A stretch of DNA of 64,000 nt, taken from contig NZ_JBGUAW010000011.1 of the NCBI RefSeq assembly GCF_041821045.1, positions 1 to 64,000 on the forward strand. The letters are read 5' to 3'. The notes beneath the pieces were generated by a model. The model was not told the DNA's origin, searched no databases, and saw only the letters and a list, made by a program, of their open reading frames with translations. Every line of letters starts with the position of its first letter. Within the stretch, counting starts at the first letter, position 1. The position numbers and the translations under genes were made by a program. The DNA is from Thiohalorhabdus sp. Cl-TMA. Its GTDB lineage: Bacteria; Pseudomonadota; Gammaproteobacteria; Thiohalorhabdales; Thiohalorhabdaceae. Below, in pieces: positions 29,584 through 37,986 of this stretch.

Positions 29584-30753
29584 ATGCCCCATACGTCCGT
29601 TCAAGACCGCACCTCCCGAATCCCCGATCTGATCCGGAACTTTCGGCTGGAGGACCTGCTGACCACCCGGCATCACTCCCGCGATTTCACCTTCTACCGC
29701 TCGGATTACCTGCTGGTGCGCGTCAAGCTGCTGGCACTGCTGTTCGGCATCGCCACCCCCCTGTGGCTGCCCGTGGATATGTGGCTGCTGCCCGCGCAAA
29801 ATCTCACGGAGATGACCTGGCTGCGCGCCATCACGGGCATCCTGTTCCTGCTCCTGGCCTTCCTCGGCACCCCACGCCGCAGCCTGGGCCGGGCCCGGGG
29901 GGCCCTGTTCGCCCTGATCGCGATTCCTGCCGTCTTCTATCTGGGCTCCCGGATCATACTGGGTCCCGAGGAAATGCAGGGTGCCCTGGTAGGGTATACG
30001 TTCCTGCCCTTTGTCCTCATCGGCGGGGGGGCGCTGTTTCCCCTGACATTCGCCGAAAGCGCCGTCATGATGGCGGTGGTCTACCTGGCGGTATTCACCA
30101 CCGGCTGGTTCTTCGAGACCTGGATGACCCTCCCCTTCCTGGGGACCGTGTGGCTCATGGCGCTGCTCTCGGGAATCGCCCTGTGGGCACAATCGGCACA
30201 GCTGCACATGCTCCTGGGGCTATACCGCCAAGCCACCCGGGATCCCCTCACCGGCATGTTCAATCGGCGGGCCCTGTTCCAGCAGGCGCGGGCGGAGCTT
30301 GCGCGCGCCCGCCGGCACGACCGGCCGGTTTCCATGCTGCTCCTGGACATCGACCGGTTCAAACGCATCAATGACCAGCAGGGCCACCCGGTTGGAGACG
30401 CCGTACTGCGCCACCTGGCAGGCATCCTGCAGCGGGAGACGCGAACCGAGGACCTGCTCGGGCGTTACGGCGGCGAAGAGTTCATGGTACTCGCCACGGA
30501 TTCGGATGCTGCGGGAGCGGCGGCCCTAGCCGAACGGATACGCGCCGCCGTGGCCCGGGATCCGGCGCCGGCGCCGGAAGGTCCGCTGACCTACACGGTC
30601 AGCATCGGGGTGGGCACGGGCCTCGCGGGAGACTCCCTGGAGGACTTACTGAAACGGGCCGACGAGGCGCTGCTGGAGGCCAAGGAGTGCGGCCGGGACC
30701 GGGTGGTCTCCCAAGCCACCCCGGGGAGCATGCTCGAAACGGCCTCCCTTTGA
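29584..30753 (+). CDS. Membrane-bound diguanylate cyclase (GGDEF)
   Basis: 389 aa from ATG 29584; ATG 29548 is an alternative. Five or six membrane helices form the N-terminal sensor, for example LLVRVKLLALLFGIATPLWL. The C-terminal GGDEF domain carries DPLTGMFNRRALF and active-site YGGEEF, with inhibitory I-site RTED exactly five residues before GGEEF. It should therefore make c-di-GMP and be product-inhibited. The sensor resembles MASE-type domains, ligand unknown. An AT-rich stretch near 29470-29505 may be the promoter. Confidence 0.9.
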   Translation: MPHTSVQDRTSRIPDLIRNFRLEDLLTTRHHSRDFTFYRSDYLLVRVKLLALLFGIATPLWLPVDMWLLPAQNLTEMTWLRAITGILFLLLAFLGTPRRSLGRARGALFALIAIPAVFYLGSRIILGPEEMQGALVGYTFLPFVLIGGGALFPLTFAESAVMMAVVYLAVFTTGWFFETWMTLPFLGTVWLMALLSGIALWAQSAQLHMLLGLYRQATRDPLTGMFNRRALFQQARAELARARRHDRPVSMLLLDIDRFKRINDQQGHPVGDAVLRHLAGILQRETRTEDLLGRYGGEEFMVLATDSDAAGAAALAERIRAAVARDPAPAPEGPLTYTVSIGVGTGLAGDSLEDLLKRADEALLEAKECGRDRVVSQATPGSMLETASL

Positions 30754-30831
30754 GCCGGCAGGCTTTCCCCGCCCGCGGGGAACGGTTAGCCTAGACCATT
30801 CACGGATTTGCGGAATCTTCGGAGCGGGAGC

Positions 30832-31893
30832 GTGGCAAGCGGAGCGGAACAGGCCCCCCTGAATTTCTCACAGCGGGCTGCAGCCCTGATCAGCCTGGGC
30901 GCCCTGCTGGTGGGGGCGTACTGGGTTCTGCGGCCTTTCATCGTTCCCATCCTGTGGGCGGCCATCCTGGTCTACGCCACCTCCCCCCTCTATCGGCAGC
31001 TGGCGAAGCGTTTCCCCAACCGGCCGATCATCAACAGTCTGGTGATGACCCTGGGCATGATCCTGCTGCTGTTCGGTCCGGTGGTGCTCATCAGCCTTTC
31101 CCTGGCCGCCGAGTCCGCCACCGCCATGCAGGCCCTGAAGAACTTCTCCGAGCAGAACCACACGCCCCTGCTGGAATTCCTCGTGGGCATCCCCCTGGTG
31201 GGGCCGACGGTGGCCGCCAAGCTCCAGACCCTGATCCATAACCCCGAAGTCCTCCAGGAGAACCTGCTCCAATGGGCCCAGCGGTCCACGGGCATGATCC
31301 GGGAATGGGCCGGCGAGATCGCCAAGAACATCGTAAAGCTGGGCATAGCCCTGCTCACGGTGTTCTTCCTCTATCTGCACGGCGACGCGCTGGTGGAGCA
31401 GACCCGCCGCGCCGGGGTGCGCATCGGCTTCGACCGGCTCTGGGGCTACCTGCCGGCGGTGACGCAGACCCTCAACGCGGTGCTTTTCGGCCTCATCCTC
31501 ACCGCCCTGGCACAAGGACTCCTGGCGGGGATCGCCTACGCGGTGGTGGGCCTGCCGGTCCCCGCCTTGCTGGGAACCGCCACCGCCCTGCTGGCGCTGA
31601 TTCCCTTCGGCGCCCCTATTGTCTGGGTTCCGGCGAGCGTTCTCCTGGTCGGGCAGGGCCACTGGGTGGCGGGCATCGGGCTGCTGCTGTGGGGGATGCT
31701 GGTGGTGAGCTGGGTGGACAACCTGGTCCGGCCCATGGTTATTTCCGCCTCCACCCGGATTCCGTTCCTGCTGGTGTTCTTCGGGGTAATCGGTGGAGGC
31801 CTGGCCTTCGGGCTCATCGGCCTGTTCATCGGCCCCATCATCCTGTCCGTATTGATGACCGTATGGCGAGAATGGACCGAAGCCCCCCAATGA
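30832..31893 (+). CDS. AI-2E family transporter-like membrane protein
   Basis: About 353 aa from a GTG at 30832 (GGGAG just upstream); a TTG at 30808 is the alternative. Eight membrane segments with the family's large loop (residues about 90-150) and a conserved C-terminal ending (NLVRPMVISASTRIPFLLVF, GLIGLFIGPIILSVLMTVW). The family includes YdiK, PerM and the AI-2 exporter TqsA; substrates are largely unknown and some members are Na+/H+ antiporters. The next gene overlaps by ATGA. Confidence 0.88.
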   Translation: MASGAEQAPLNFSQRAAALISLGALLVGAYWVLRPFIVPILWAAILVYATSPLYRQLAKRFPNRPIINSLVMTLGMILLLFGPVVLISLSLAAESATAMQALKNFSEQNHTPLLEFLVGIPLVGPTVAAKLQTLIHNPEVLQENLLQWAQRSTGMIREWAGEIAKNIVKLGIALLTVFFLYLHGDALVEQTRRAGVRIGFDRLWGYLPAVTQTLNAVLFGLILTALAQGLLAGIAYAVVGLPVPALLGTATALLALIPFGAPIVWVPASVLLVGQGHWVAGIGLLLWGMLVVSWVDNLVRPMVISASTRIPFLLVFFGVIGGGLAFGLIGLFIGPIILSVLMTVWREWTEAPQ

Positions 31894-32465
31894 CCTTCCG
31901 CGCGCTCGCCGGACTCCTCCTCCTCCTGATGGCGGCCTTCTGGGCCGCTCCGGCGCGGTCGGCACCGGAGATCCAGGGGGTCTACAGCCTCAAGCTCGGC
32001 CAGACCCGGGACGAGGCCAAACGGGCCCTGTCCGAGGACGAGCACTTTCGTCGCATTGCCGCCCGCTTTTTCCAGGGCTTTCCGCTCTACGAGGTGACCC
32101 TGGGCGGCTACCAGCTCTACGTCCACCCGCGTTTCCAGGACGGGAAACTGGTGGAGATCGCCCTGCAATTCCGCGATCAGGCCTCGCCCAATGACGTGGG
32201 CCCGGTGATCCACGACCAGCTGCGGTTCGCTCTCGACACCCTGCAAACACGCTTCGGCGAGCCGGACCGGACCTTTCTGGAGATCGAAGAAATCGGGCCA
32301 CGGGACTTCGAGAACGACGAGCGGGTGGTGACCCATCAATGGTCCCGGAAAAACCGGGTGGCCCAGCTTCTGCTCTGGCAGGAGGGCTTCACCTACGGCG
32401 CCGAGATCGTGCTCGCCGAGGAGCACGCCCGCGAGCCGCAGCGCTCCCCCGCCGAGGCCTTCTAG
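31890..32465 (+). CDS. Exported hypothetical protein coupled to the AI-2E permease
   Basis: 191 aa. Signal peptide MTFRALAGLLLLLMAAFWAA, cleavage near ARSA, then a mixed alpha/beta domain (EIQGVYSLKLGQTRDEAKRA, RFGEPDRTFLEIEEIG). The GVYSLKLGQTRDEA opening recalls BamE/SmpA-like folds but I cannot assign a family. The ATG overlaps the stop of the permease gene, so the two are co-translated. Function unknown. Confidence 0.8.
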   Translation: MTFRALAGLLLLLMAAFWAAPARSAPEIQGVYSLKLGQTRDEAKRALSEDEHFRRIAARFFQGFPLYEVTLGGYQLYVHPRFQDGKLVEIALQFRDQASPNDVGPVIHDQLRFALDTLQTRFGEPDRTFLEIEEIGPRDFENDERVVTHQWSRKNRVAQLLLWQEGFTYGAEIVLAEEHAREPQRSPAEAF

Positions 32466-32521
32466 GAGCCACCGGCCTCCCGCCGCGCCCCTCGCCGTGG
32501 TCCCCCTACCCGGAGGCGGTC

Positions 32522-33053
32522 ATGCCCCTACCGGCAACCATCCTTTGCGGCACCCTGCTACGACGGGTCTGGCGCTTCGTGGCCCTGTTCGCCCTGCCCC
32601 TGCTTGCCGGAGTCGCCAGCTCGGAGCCCCAGACCTCGCGGGCCCCGGAATTCCCCGACCGGCTGCCCTGGCTCAATGTGGAGCACCCCCTGACCCTGCA
32701 GGACCTGCGCGGGAAGGTGGTGCTCCTCGATTTCTGGGCCTACGGCTGCATCAACTGCCTCTACGTGCTCGCCGATATCGAGCGCCTGAAGGCGGAATAC
32801 GGCGACAAACCCTGAAGGATCCGCGGCCCGGAAGCTCGATCTGGAGGCCATGCAGGTGGCCACCCTGATCGGTGAAGGCCTGTTCACCTTCGGCGACCGG
32901 GACGGGCCCTTCCCCGTGGCAGGCCTCCAGCACGTGCTGGGAATCGCCCCCTGGCGCCCGGACCTCCTGGCCATCGCGGACACCTACAACCACCGGATCA
33001 TGCGCTACGACCCGGAGGCACGGACCCTTGAGCCCTGGCCGCTGCGCCGCTAA
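32522..33053 (+). pseudogene. Thioredoxin/NHL-repeat protein with large internal deletion
   Basis: An ATG at 32522 with GGAGG upstream encodes a signal peptide and the start of a thioredoxin-like domain (LTLQDLRGKVVLLDFWAYGC, redox motif CINC) and stops at 32815. From about 32829 another frame encodes the end of an NHL beta-propeller (VATLIGEGLFTFGDRDGPF, LLAIADTYNHRI). Intact relatives are thioredoxin-NHL proteins of roughly 450-500 residues with these parts at opposite ends. Most of the thioredoxin fold and the propeller are gone, so this is a deletion remnant. Confidence 0.8.
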
Positions 33054-33206
33054 GGGTGCACCCTCGGTTACGTACGGGAACTATGTCGCGAGGTTCGGGG
33101 TTTTCCCTTATAGTAAGCGCTAACTTGTTACCGAGACGGGTCCTTCCATGCTGCCCCCCAATCCCGACCGGGAGGGCACCGTGGGGCGCCCGCCAGGAGG
33201 TTACCG

Positions 33207-33548
33207 ATGCGCTGGCTGTTCGGCATCCTGTTGCTGACCTTTTCCCTGCCGAGCGGAGCCTACATCGCCGATAGCGAACCGCTCGAGCCCCGGCCCGCCT
33301 CTCAGGAGAAGCCCTGTAAGGCCCTGGGGAACCTCTACAAGCACATCGCCCAGTACCGGGACGAGGGCCGGGTCCCGCTGGCCACCCTGCTCAAGCTGGG
33401 CATGGACACGGTGGTGGGCATCATGGTCACGGACGTCATACGCACCGTCTACCGGGCCGAGCGGATCCCGCCGGAGACCTGGCCGTCCACGGTTATGGCC
33501 ACCTGCAGGGGTCAGGACCGCGCAGGCACCCGGCAGGCAGAGCGGTAG
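33207..33548 (+). CDS. Small exported hypothetical protein
   Basis: 113 aa. The signal peptide MRWLFGILLLTFSLPSGAY is preceded by an excellent AGGAGG site. The mature part has two Cys (KPCKALGN, MATCRGQD) that could form a disulfide, and a mid-segment LLKLGMDTVVGIMVTDVIRT. No family recognised. Confidence 0.7.
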   Translation: MRWLFGILLLTFSLPSGAYIADSEPLEPRPASQEKPCKALGNLYKHIAQYRDEGRVPLATLLKLGMDTVVGIMVTDVIRTVYRAERIPPETWPSTVMATCRGQDRAGTRQAER

Positions 33549-33561
33549 GCCCCTTGCCGCC

Positions 33562-34434
33562 TCAGGGTGTTAGTGTGGCCCCGAGGTTTTCCAGGACCCG
33601 ACGTCCGGTCCGGAAATCCCGGCTCCGGACGATGGCCACCCGGCCGTTGGCCGGACGGCCGTCGGCGTCCAGGTCCATGGCCACGCTGACTCCTCCCTCG
33701 GCCAGATCCTGCGCCCGGCTGAGCTCCAGCCCCAGCCGTTCGCCCCGCCGGGTAAACAGGGAAAAGAGGAAACCGCCGGGCGGCGGTCCCGGATCCCGCC
33801 AGACCCCCTCATCCGCCAGTGCCACCCAGGCAGGGACGAAGCCCGGGCCGTAGAAGTCGAAGAAGCCGTTGGAGCCGCGCAGATGGGCTTCGATGATGGT
33901 GGCCCCGATCAGCTCGAAGTTGCAGATCCCCGTATACCCGGGTAGGTTGGCGGCCACCCACTCGGACAGGACCCGCTCGTTCTCCGGTCGCGGCACGCCG
34001 ATCTGCCAGTAGACCGGGCGGCCGTCCACCCACTCGTCCCCGGCGACGGTGTGCGCGAACCACAGCACCTCCCCCTCCCGCACCAGGCAGTCCGTGCTGC
34101 TCTGCTCCCCTTCCAGGTACCGGCACCAAAAGGTGCCCGGGGCATGCGCCATGCTACCCGCCTGGACCTTGTGCGCGCCGACGGCCATGCCGGCCAGGTT
34201 GGTGATGGGCCGCACGAATACCGGCTCCGTAGGCTTCAGGCCCATCTCAGGTGGCTCCACGCCGGCCGGGGCGGCGACCAGCCCCTGCGACAGGGCCAGA
34301 TCTAGCTTGTTATAGAGCCAGCGGTGCGCCGGATTGAGGCGCCAGGCCGCCTCGTCGCTCACGCCGAGATCCGCCAACGGCTCGGCGGCCTCGAAAATGA
34401 AGCGGCGCTCCGGCGCAACCCCGTGGAAAGGCAT
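33562..34434 (-). CDS. Uncharacterised protein, ATP-grasp-like, coupled to the molybdoenzyme
   Basis: 290 aa. Starts three bases after the stop of the molybdopterin oxidoreductase, so the two are in one unit. The pattern FVRPITNLAGMAVGAHKV ... FWCRYLEGEQSSTDCLVREG ... GICNFELIGATIIEAHLR resembles the ATP-binding half of ATP-grasp enzymes. The last block fits the strand holding metal-binding Glu/Asn residues. This is an inference by eye and no specific family is assigned. A role in substrate preparation or cofactor handling for the oxidoreductase is conceivable only from the gene order. Confidence 0.75.
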   Translation of the reverse strand: MPFHGVAPERRFIFEAAEPLADLGVSDEAAWRLNPAHRWLYNKLDLALSQGLVAAPAGVEPPEMGLKPTEPVFVRPITNLAGMAVGAHKVQAGSMAHAPGTFWCRYLEGEQSSTDCLVREGEVLWFAHTVAGDEWVDGRPVYWQIGVPRPENERVLSEWVAANLPGYTGICNFELIGATIIEAHLRGSNGFFDFYGPGFVPAWVALADEGVWRDPGPPPGGFLFSLFTRRGERLGLELSRAQDLAEGGVSVAMDLDADGRPANGRVAIVRSRDFRTGRRVLENLGATLTP

Positions 34435-34437
34435 CCT

Positions 34438-36546
34438 TCATTCCCCCATTGCGTACGGTTCCGCAGCTTCCCCGAGCGCCAGGGCGCACAGCCCGGACTT
34501 GAAGGGCGGGAAGCCACTGATGGGGTCGAGGTGGAGGTGGTCGGTGAGCTGGTTCACGTCCGCCTTGGACCAGCCGTGGAAGCAATGCACGACACCCGGC
34601 TTCACCGCATCCGTCACCTCGGCCGTGAACGTGACGGCCCCGCGCGGCGTGCGCACCACCACATCCGCGCCGTCCCGAATGCCCTGCGCATCGGCATCCC
34701 AGGGATGGATCTGCGCCCGCGGCACGGGATCCTTTGCGGCCAGCCCGGGAAAGCGCTGCTGCTGGGAGTGGGTGTAGTACTTGCTTCGGCCGCCGCTGGT
34801 GAGGACGAAGGGGTAGTCCTCCGCCAGCGCGGGACTGGCCAAGGGGCTCTCCGCCGGCTCGCGGTAGACCGGCAGGCCATCATAGCCCGCCCCGCGCAGC
34901 TCTTGGGAGTCGAATTCGATGCGGCCGCTCGCAGTGGGAAAGCCCCGCAGCTCGTAGAGCCGCTCGCCTGCGAAGCCTTCCTCTTCGAGCACATCGGAGA
35001 AGACCATGGCCCCGTCCGGGTCCTCGTAGGCCCGCCGGCGCACCTCCTCGGTCAGCCCCTCCGCCGCCTCCGCCCAGGAAGCGGCCAGGTCGCCGTGCCA
35101 GAACCGCTCCGGCATGCCCAGCCGGACGCCCAGATCCAAGGCGATCCGGGCATCGGGCCGCGCCTCGCCGCGCGGCGCCAGAACCGCCTGACGGTACCGG
35201 ACCTCGCCCCGGAACTGACAGCCGGGATACGCCACCAGCGCCTCCCGCTCCAGGTTGGTGGCCGCCGGCAGGACGATATCCGCCCGCTTCGCGGTCTCGG
35301 TCAGGAAGAAATCAGAACAGGCGAAGAAATCCAGGGCCTCCAGGGCCGCCAGCATGCGCCGACTGTTGGGCCACATGGAGGCGTTGATACCGATGGCGAA
35401 GAGTGCCTGGATGGGCTGGGGCTGCCCGGTAAGGATAGCGTCGGGGAGCAGCATGCTCTGCCCCGCCGGCCAGTACCGGGTCCAGACGGGGAACCGCTCT
35501 TCGCCGAGGCGCGGCGGCAGCTCCCCGATGGTCTCCCGGAACAGGTCGATGGGCTTGGGCCGCACCTTGTCCAGGAAGAAGCGGTTGCCGCCGGGTATGT
35601 CCAGATTACCGGTTACGGCGGGCAGCAGGACGATGGCCCGGTGATTCTGGAAGCCGTTGCTGTGCTGCACGGTAGCGGTAGGCGACAGGGCGATCTGTGC
35701 CGGACCGGAGGTGGCGTAGAGCTCCGCCGCCCGGCGGATGGCGTCGGCATCCACCCCACAGATGCGGGATACGTGCTCCGGCGAAAAGGCTCGGGCGTAA
35801 TCCCTGAGGCTGTTCCAGCCCAGGGCCCAGCGCTTGAGGAAGGCCTCGTCCGCCCAGCCGTTCTCGAAGATCACGTTGTGAAAGGCCAGGGCCAGGGCGC
35901 CGTCGGTGCCGGGGCGGATCTGCAGGTGGATGTCGGCGGCCTCGGCGGTCTCGGTGCGCCGGGGGTCCACCACCACCATGGCGCGCCCCGCCTTGGACCG
36001 GGCCGCGTGGTGGTCCTCGAAAGGCACCACCGAAGCGGGCGGATTGGTGGACCACACCAGCAGGCAGCGGGTTTCCTCCGCCTCCAGGAGGCTGGCCGAC
36101 TTGAGGCGGTAGCCGAGGGTCAGCTTCTCCGCCGCCAGCGTGGCCGAGAAGCAGCACCCCGACTCGGTGAGGTAGTTGGGCGAGCCGAAGGCGTGGGCCA
36201 GGCGCTGGAGCTGGGGACGGGCTTCCTTGGTGTAGCCGGCGAAGAAGGCCGCCTGCTCGGCGCCGTGCGTCTCCCGGATTTCCGAGAGGCGTCCGGCAAT
36301 GGTGTCCAGGGCCTCGTCCCAGGAGATACGCTCGAAGCGGCCGCTGCCCTTGGGGCCCACCCGCTTGAGCGGATGGAGCAGCCGCTCCGGATGGTATTCC
36401 CGCTCCAGCTGAGCCGTGCCGCGGGGACAGTTCGGTCCCTTCAGGTCCACGGCCTGCCCCGCCCGGTTCAGGGCCACGTCGAAGGCGCAGTTGGCGTCGC
36501 ATTCGTAGCAGGTGGTGCGCTTCCAGGTGGTTCCTTCCGCCCCCAT
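34438..36546 (-). CDS. Molybdopterin-dependent oxidoreductase (DMSO-reductase superfamily)
   Basis: 702 aa from ATG 36546. N-terminal [4Fe-4S] ligands C13, C16, C20 and C40 (CYECDANC ... GPNCPRG), then the bis-MGD fold. The catalytic-region segment TESGCCFSATLAAEKLTLG offers Cys as possible Mo ligand. The C-terminal MopB domain ends with VHCFHGWSKADVNQLTDHLH. No twin-arginine signal, so it is cytoplasmic. It resembles formate-dehydrogenase/BisC/acetylene-hydratase-like members; the substrate is not decidable. No electron-transfer subunit lies next to it. The gene behind is an ATP-grasp-like protein. Confidence 0.9.
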   Translation of the reverse strand: MGAEGTTWKRTTCYECDANCAFDVALNRAGQAVDLKGPNCPRGTAQLEREYHPERLLHPLKRVGPKGSGRFERISWDEALDTIAGRLSEIRETHGAEQAAFFAGYTKEARPQLQRLAHAFGSPNYLTESGCCFSATLAAEKLTLGYRLKSASLLEAEETRCLLVWSTNPPASVVPFEDHHAARSKAGRAMVVVDPRRTETAEAADIHLQIRPGTDGALALAFHNVIFENGWADEAFLKRWALGWNSLRDYARAFSPEHVSRICGVDADAIRRAAELYATSGPAQIALSPTATVQHSNGFQNHRAIVLLPAVTGNLDIPGGNRFFLDKVRPKPIDLFRETIGELPPRLGEERFPVWTRYWPAGQSMLLPDAILTGQPQPIQALFAIGINASMWPNSRRMLAALEALDFFACSDFFLTETAKRADIVLPAATNLEREALVAYPGCQFRGEVRYRQAVLAPRGEARPDARIALDLGVRLGMPERFWHGDLAASWAEAAEGLTEEVRRRAYEDPDGAMVFSDVLEEEGFAGERLYELRGFPTASGRIEFDSQELRGAGYDGLPVYREPAESPLASPALAEDYPFVLTSGGRSKYYTHSQQQRFPGLAAKDPVPRAQIHPWDADAQGIRDGADVVVRTPRGAVTFTAEVTDAVKPGVVHCFHGWSKADVNQLTDHLHLDPISGFPPFKSGLCALALGEAAEPYAMGE

Positions 36547-36687
36547 GCATGCCCTTTCATTTATGCCGATATGCCCCTTATCGGGGGTCGTTGCCGAATT
36601 CCCGAGCCAAAAAAGCGAATATTCTGGCATATCCATCCGGGACGGACCGAAGAAAAGGCACGCGCGGTTCGCATTCGGGCGCCGTTC

Positions 36688-37905
36688 TCACCCCCGGTCC
36701 GGTTCACGGAGCCAAAGGCGCCGGCCGAACCAGAGGCCGAACAGGGGACCGACCGCCAGGGGAAGCAGCAGGAGGGCCGGGGGAAGCAGAAAACGTGCGG
36801 CGGCCAGGAGGCTCAGGCTGGCAATAGTGACGGCGAAGCCGATGGAGTTGGCGAGGGTCAGGGCCGACCCCACGAGCTCCCGGGGCGCGTAGCGGGCATT
36901 CAGCGCGGAGAACTGCGGCGAGTCCCCGGCCACGGTCACGCCCCAGACCAACAGGAAAGCGACCAGGACGCCGGCCGGCGCGCCGAACAGCAGGGGCGAC
37001 GCCAGACAGCACAGGCCGGATACGGAGAGCTGGCCCAGGGCCACCGGTCCGCTGCCCAGCCGTGCCGCCACGGCACCGCCCCCGGCACAGCCCAGCGCCC
37101 CTGCGGCGATGACACCGAAGCTCGCCAGCCCTACCGCTTGTCCCGGCAGGCCGTGCGCCGCCAGCCAGACCGGCACGAAGGCCCAGAAGGCATACAGCTC
37201 CCACATGTGCCCGAAGTAGCCGAGCACCGCGGCGCGGAACCCGGGGTGCCGGAATGCCCGCAGCACCCCGCCGAATCGCACCGGCCCGCCCCGGGCGGTA
37301 TGGGGCCCCTCCGGGACCCGCCACACCAGCAGCCCGCCGGCGGTAGCCGCCAGGGAGGAAACGAGCAGCACCATCCGCCAGTCCCAGCTCCCGCCCAGGG
37401 CACCGACCAGATGGGGCGCCGCGGTGCCCAGCACCAGGGCCGCCACCAGGAACCCCAGGGCCCGCCCCAGCCCGCCCCGGTACCAGCCGGCGGCGATCTT
37501 CATGCCTAGCGGATAGACCCCGGCCAGGAAGAATCCGGTGAGGAACCGCGCCGCGAGCACGGCCTCCAGCATGCCCGGGAAGCCCGCTACGGAAAGGTTG
37601 GAAGCGGCGGCGGCCAGCGCCGACCCCAGGAACACGTTGGCCGGATGGAAGCGGTCAGCCACACCCAGGAGGGCGAAAACCAGGGTTCCGCTGATGAAGC
37701 CGAGCTGCACCGCCGTGGTCACCAGGCCCTCGCCACCCTCCATGCCCCAGCGGCTCTGCAGCTCGGGCATGACCGCGTTGGCGGCGAACCACACGGAGGT
37801 GGCCAGCACCTGGCCGAGGACGATGGCGGGAAGCACCCAGGGGGGCACCTCCACGTCGGCGGAGGCCTCCGGCCGACGCTGCGCGGAGGAATCTGCTTCG
37901 GGCAT
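36688..37905 (-). CDS. MFS transporter
   Basis: 405 aa, twelve predicted helices. N-terminal half: VLPAIVLGQVLATSVWFAAN; a loop motif between helices 2 and 3 (LGVADRF) is degenerate; a central break sits at about residue 200 (RVPEGPHTARGG). Resembles CynX/NimT or YfcJ-like carriers; substrate unknown. It lies upstream of the molybdoenzyme in the same direction (141-base gap), so it might import its substrate, an inference from position only. Divergent from the YhiN-type gene. Confidence 0.88.
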   Translation of the reverse strand: MPEADSSAQRRPEASADVEVPPWVLPAIVLGQVLATSVWFAANAVMPELQSRWGMEGGEGLVTTAVQLGFISGTLVFALLGVADRFHPANVFLGSALAAAASNLSVAGFPGMLEAVLAARFLTGFFLAGVYPLGMKIAAGWYRGGLGRALGFLVAALVLGTAAPHLVGALGGSWDWRMVLLVSSLAATAGGLLVWRVPEGPHTARGGPVRFGGVLRAFRHPGFRAAVLGYFGHMWELYAFWAFVPVWLAAHGLPGQAVGLASFGVIAAGALGCAGGGAVAARLGSGPVALGQLSVSGLCCLASPLLFGAPAGVLVAFLLVWGVTVAGDSPQFSALNARYAPRELVGSALTLANSIGFAVTIASLSLLAAARFLLPPALLLLPLAVGPLFGLWFGRRLWLREPDRG

Positions 37906-37986
37906 GCTGCGCTCCGTTCCGCATCGGGGTCGTTTCCGGTTCCGGAATGATACCCTCTGCTCCTCCCCGAGGAGACGGAGCGAGGC

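Noticed and set aside
30764-30783. Hairpin TTCCCCGC-CC-GCGGGGAA as terminator of the cyclase gene
   Set aside because: Stem is present but no T tract follows and the next gene starts within 50 bases; evidence too thin.
34324-37509. 1061-codon plus-strand frame opposite the molybdoenzyme and MFS genes
   Set aside because: Despite its length it is an antisense artefact of high GC; both minus-strand genes show family motifs.
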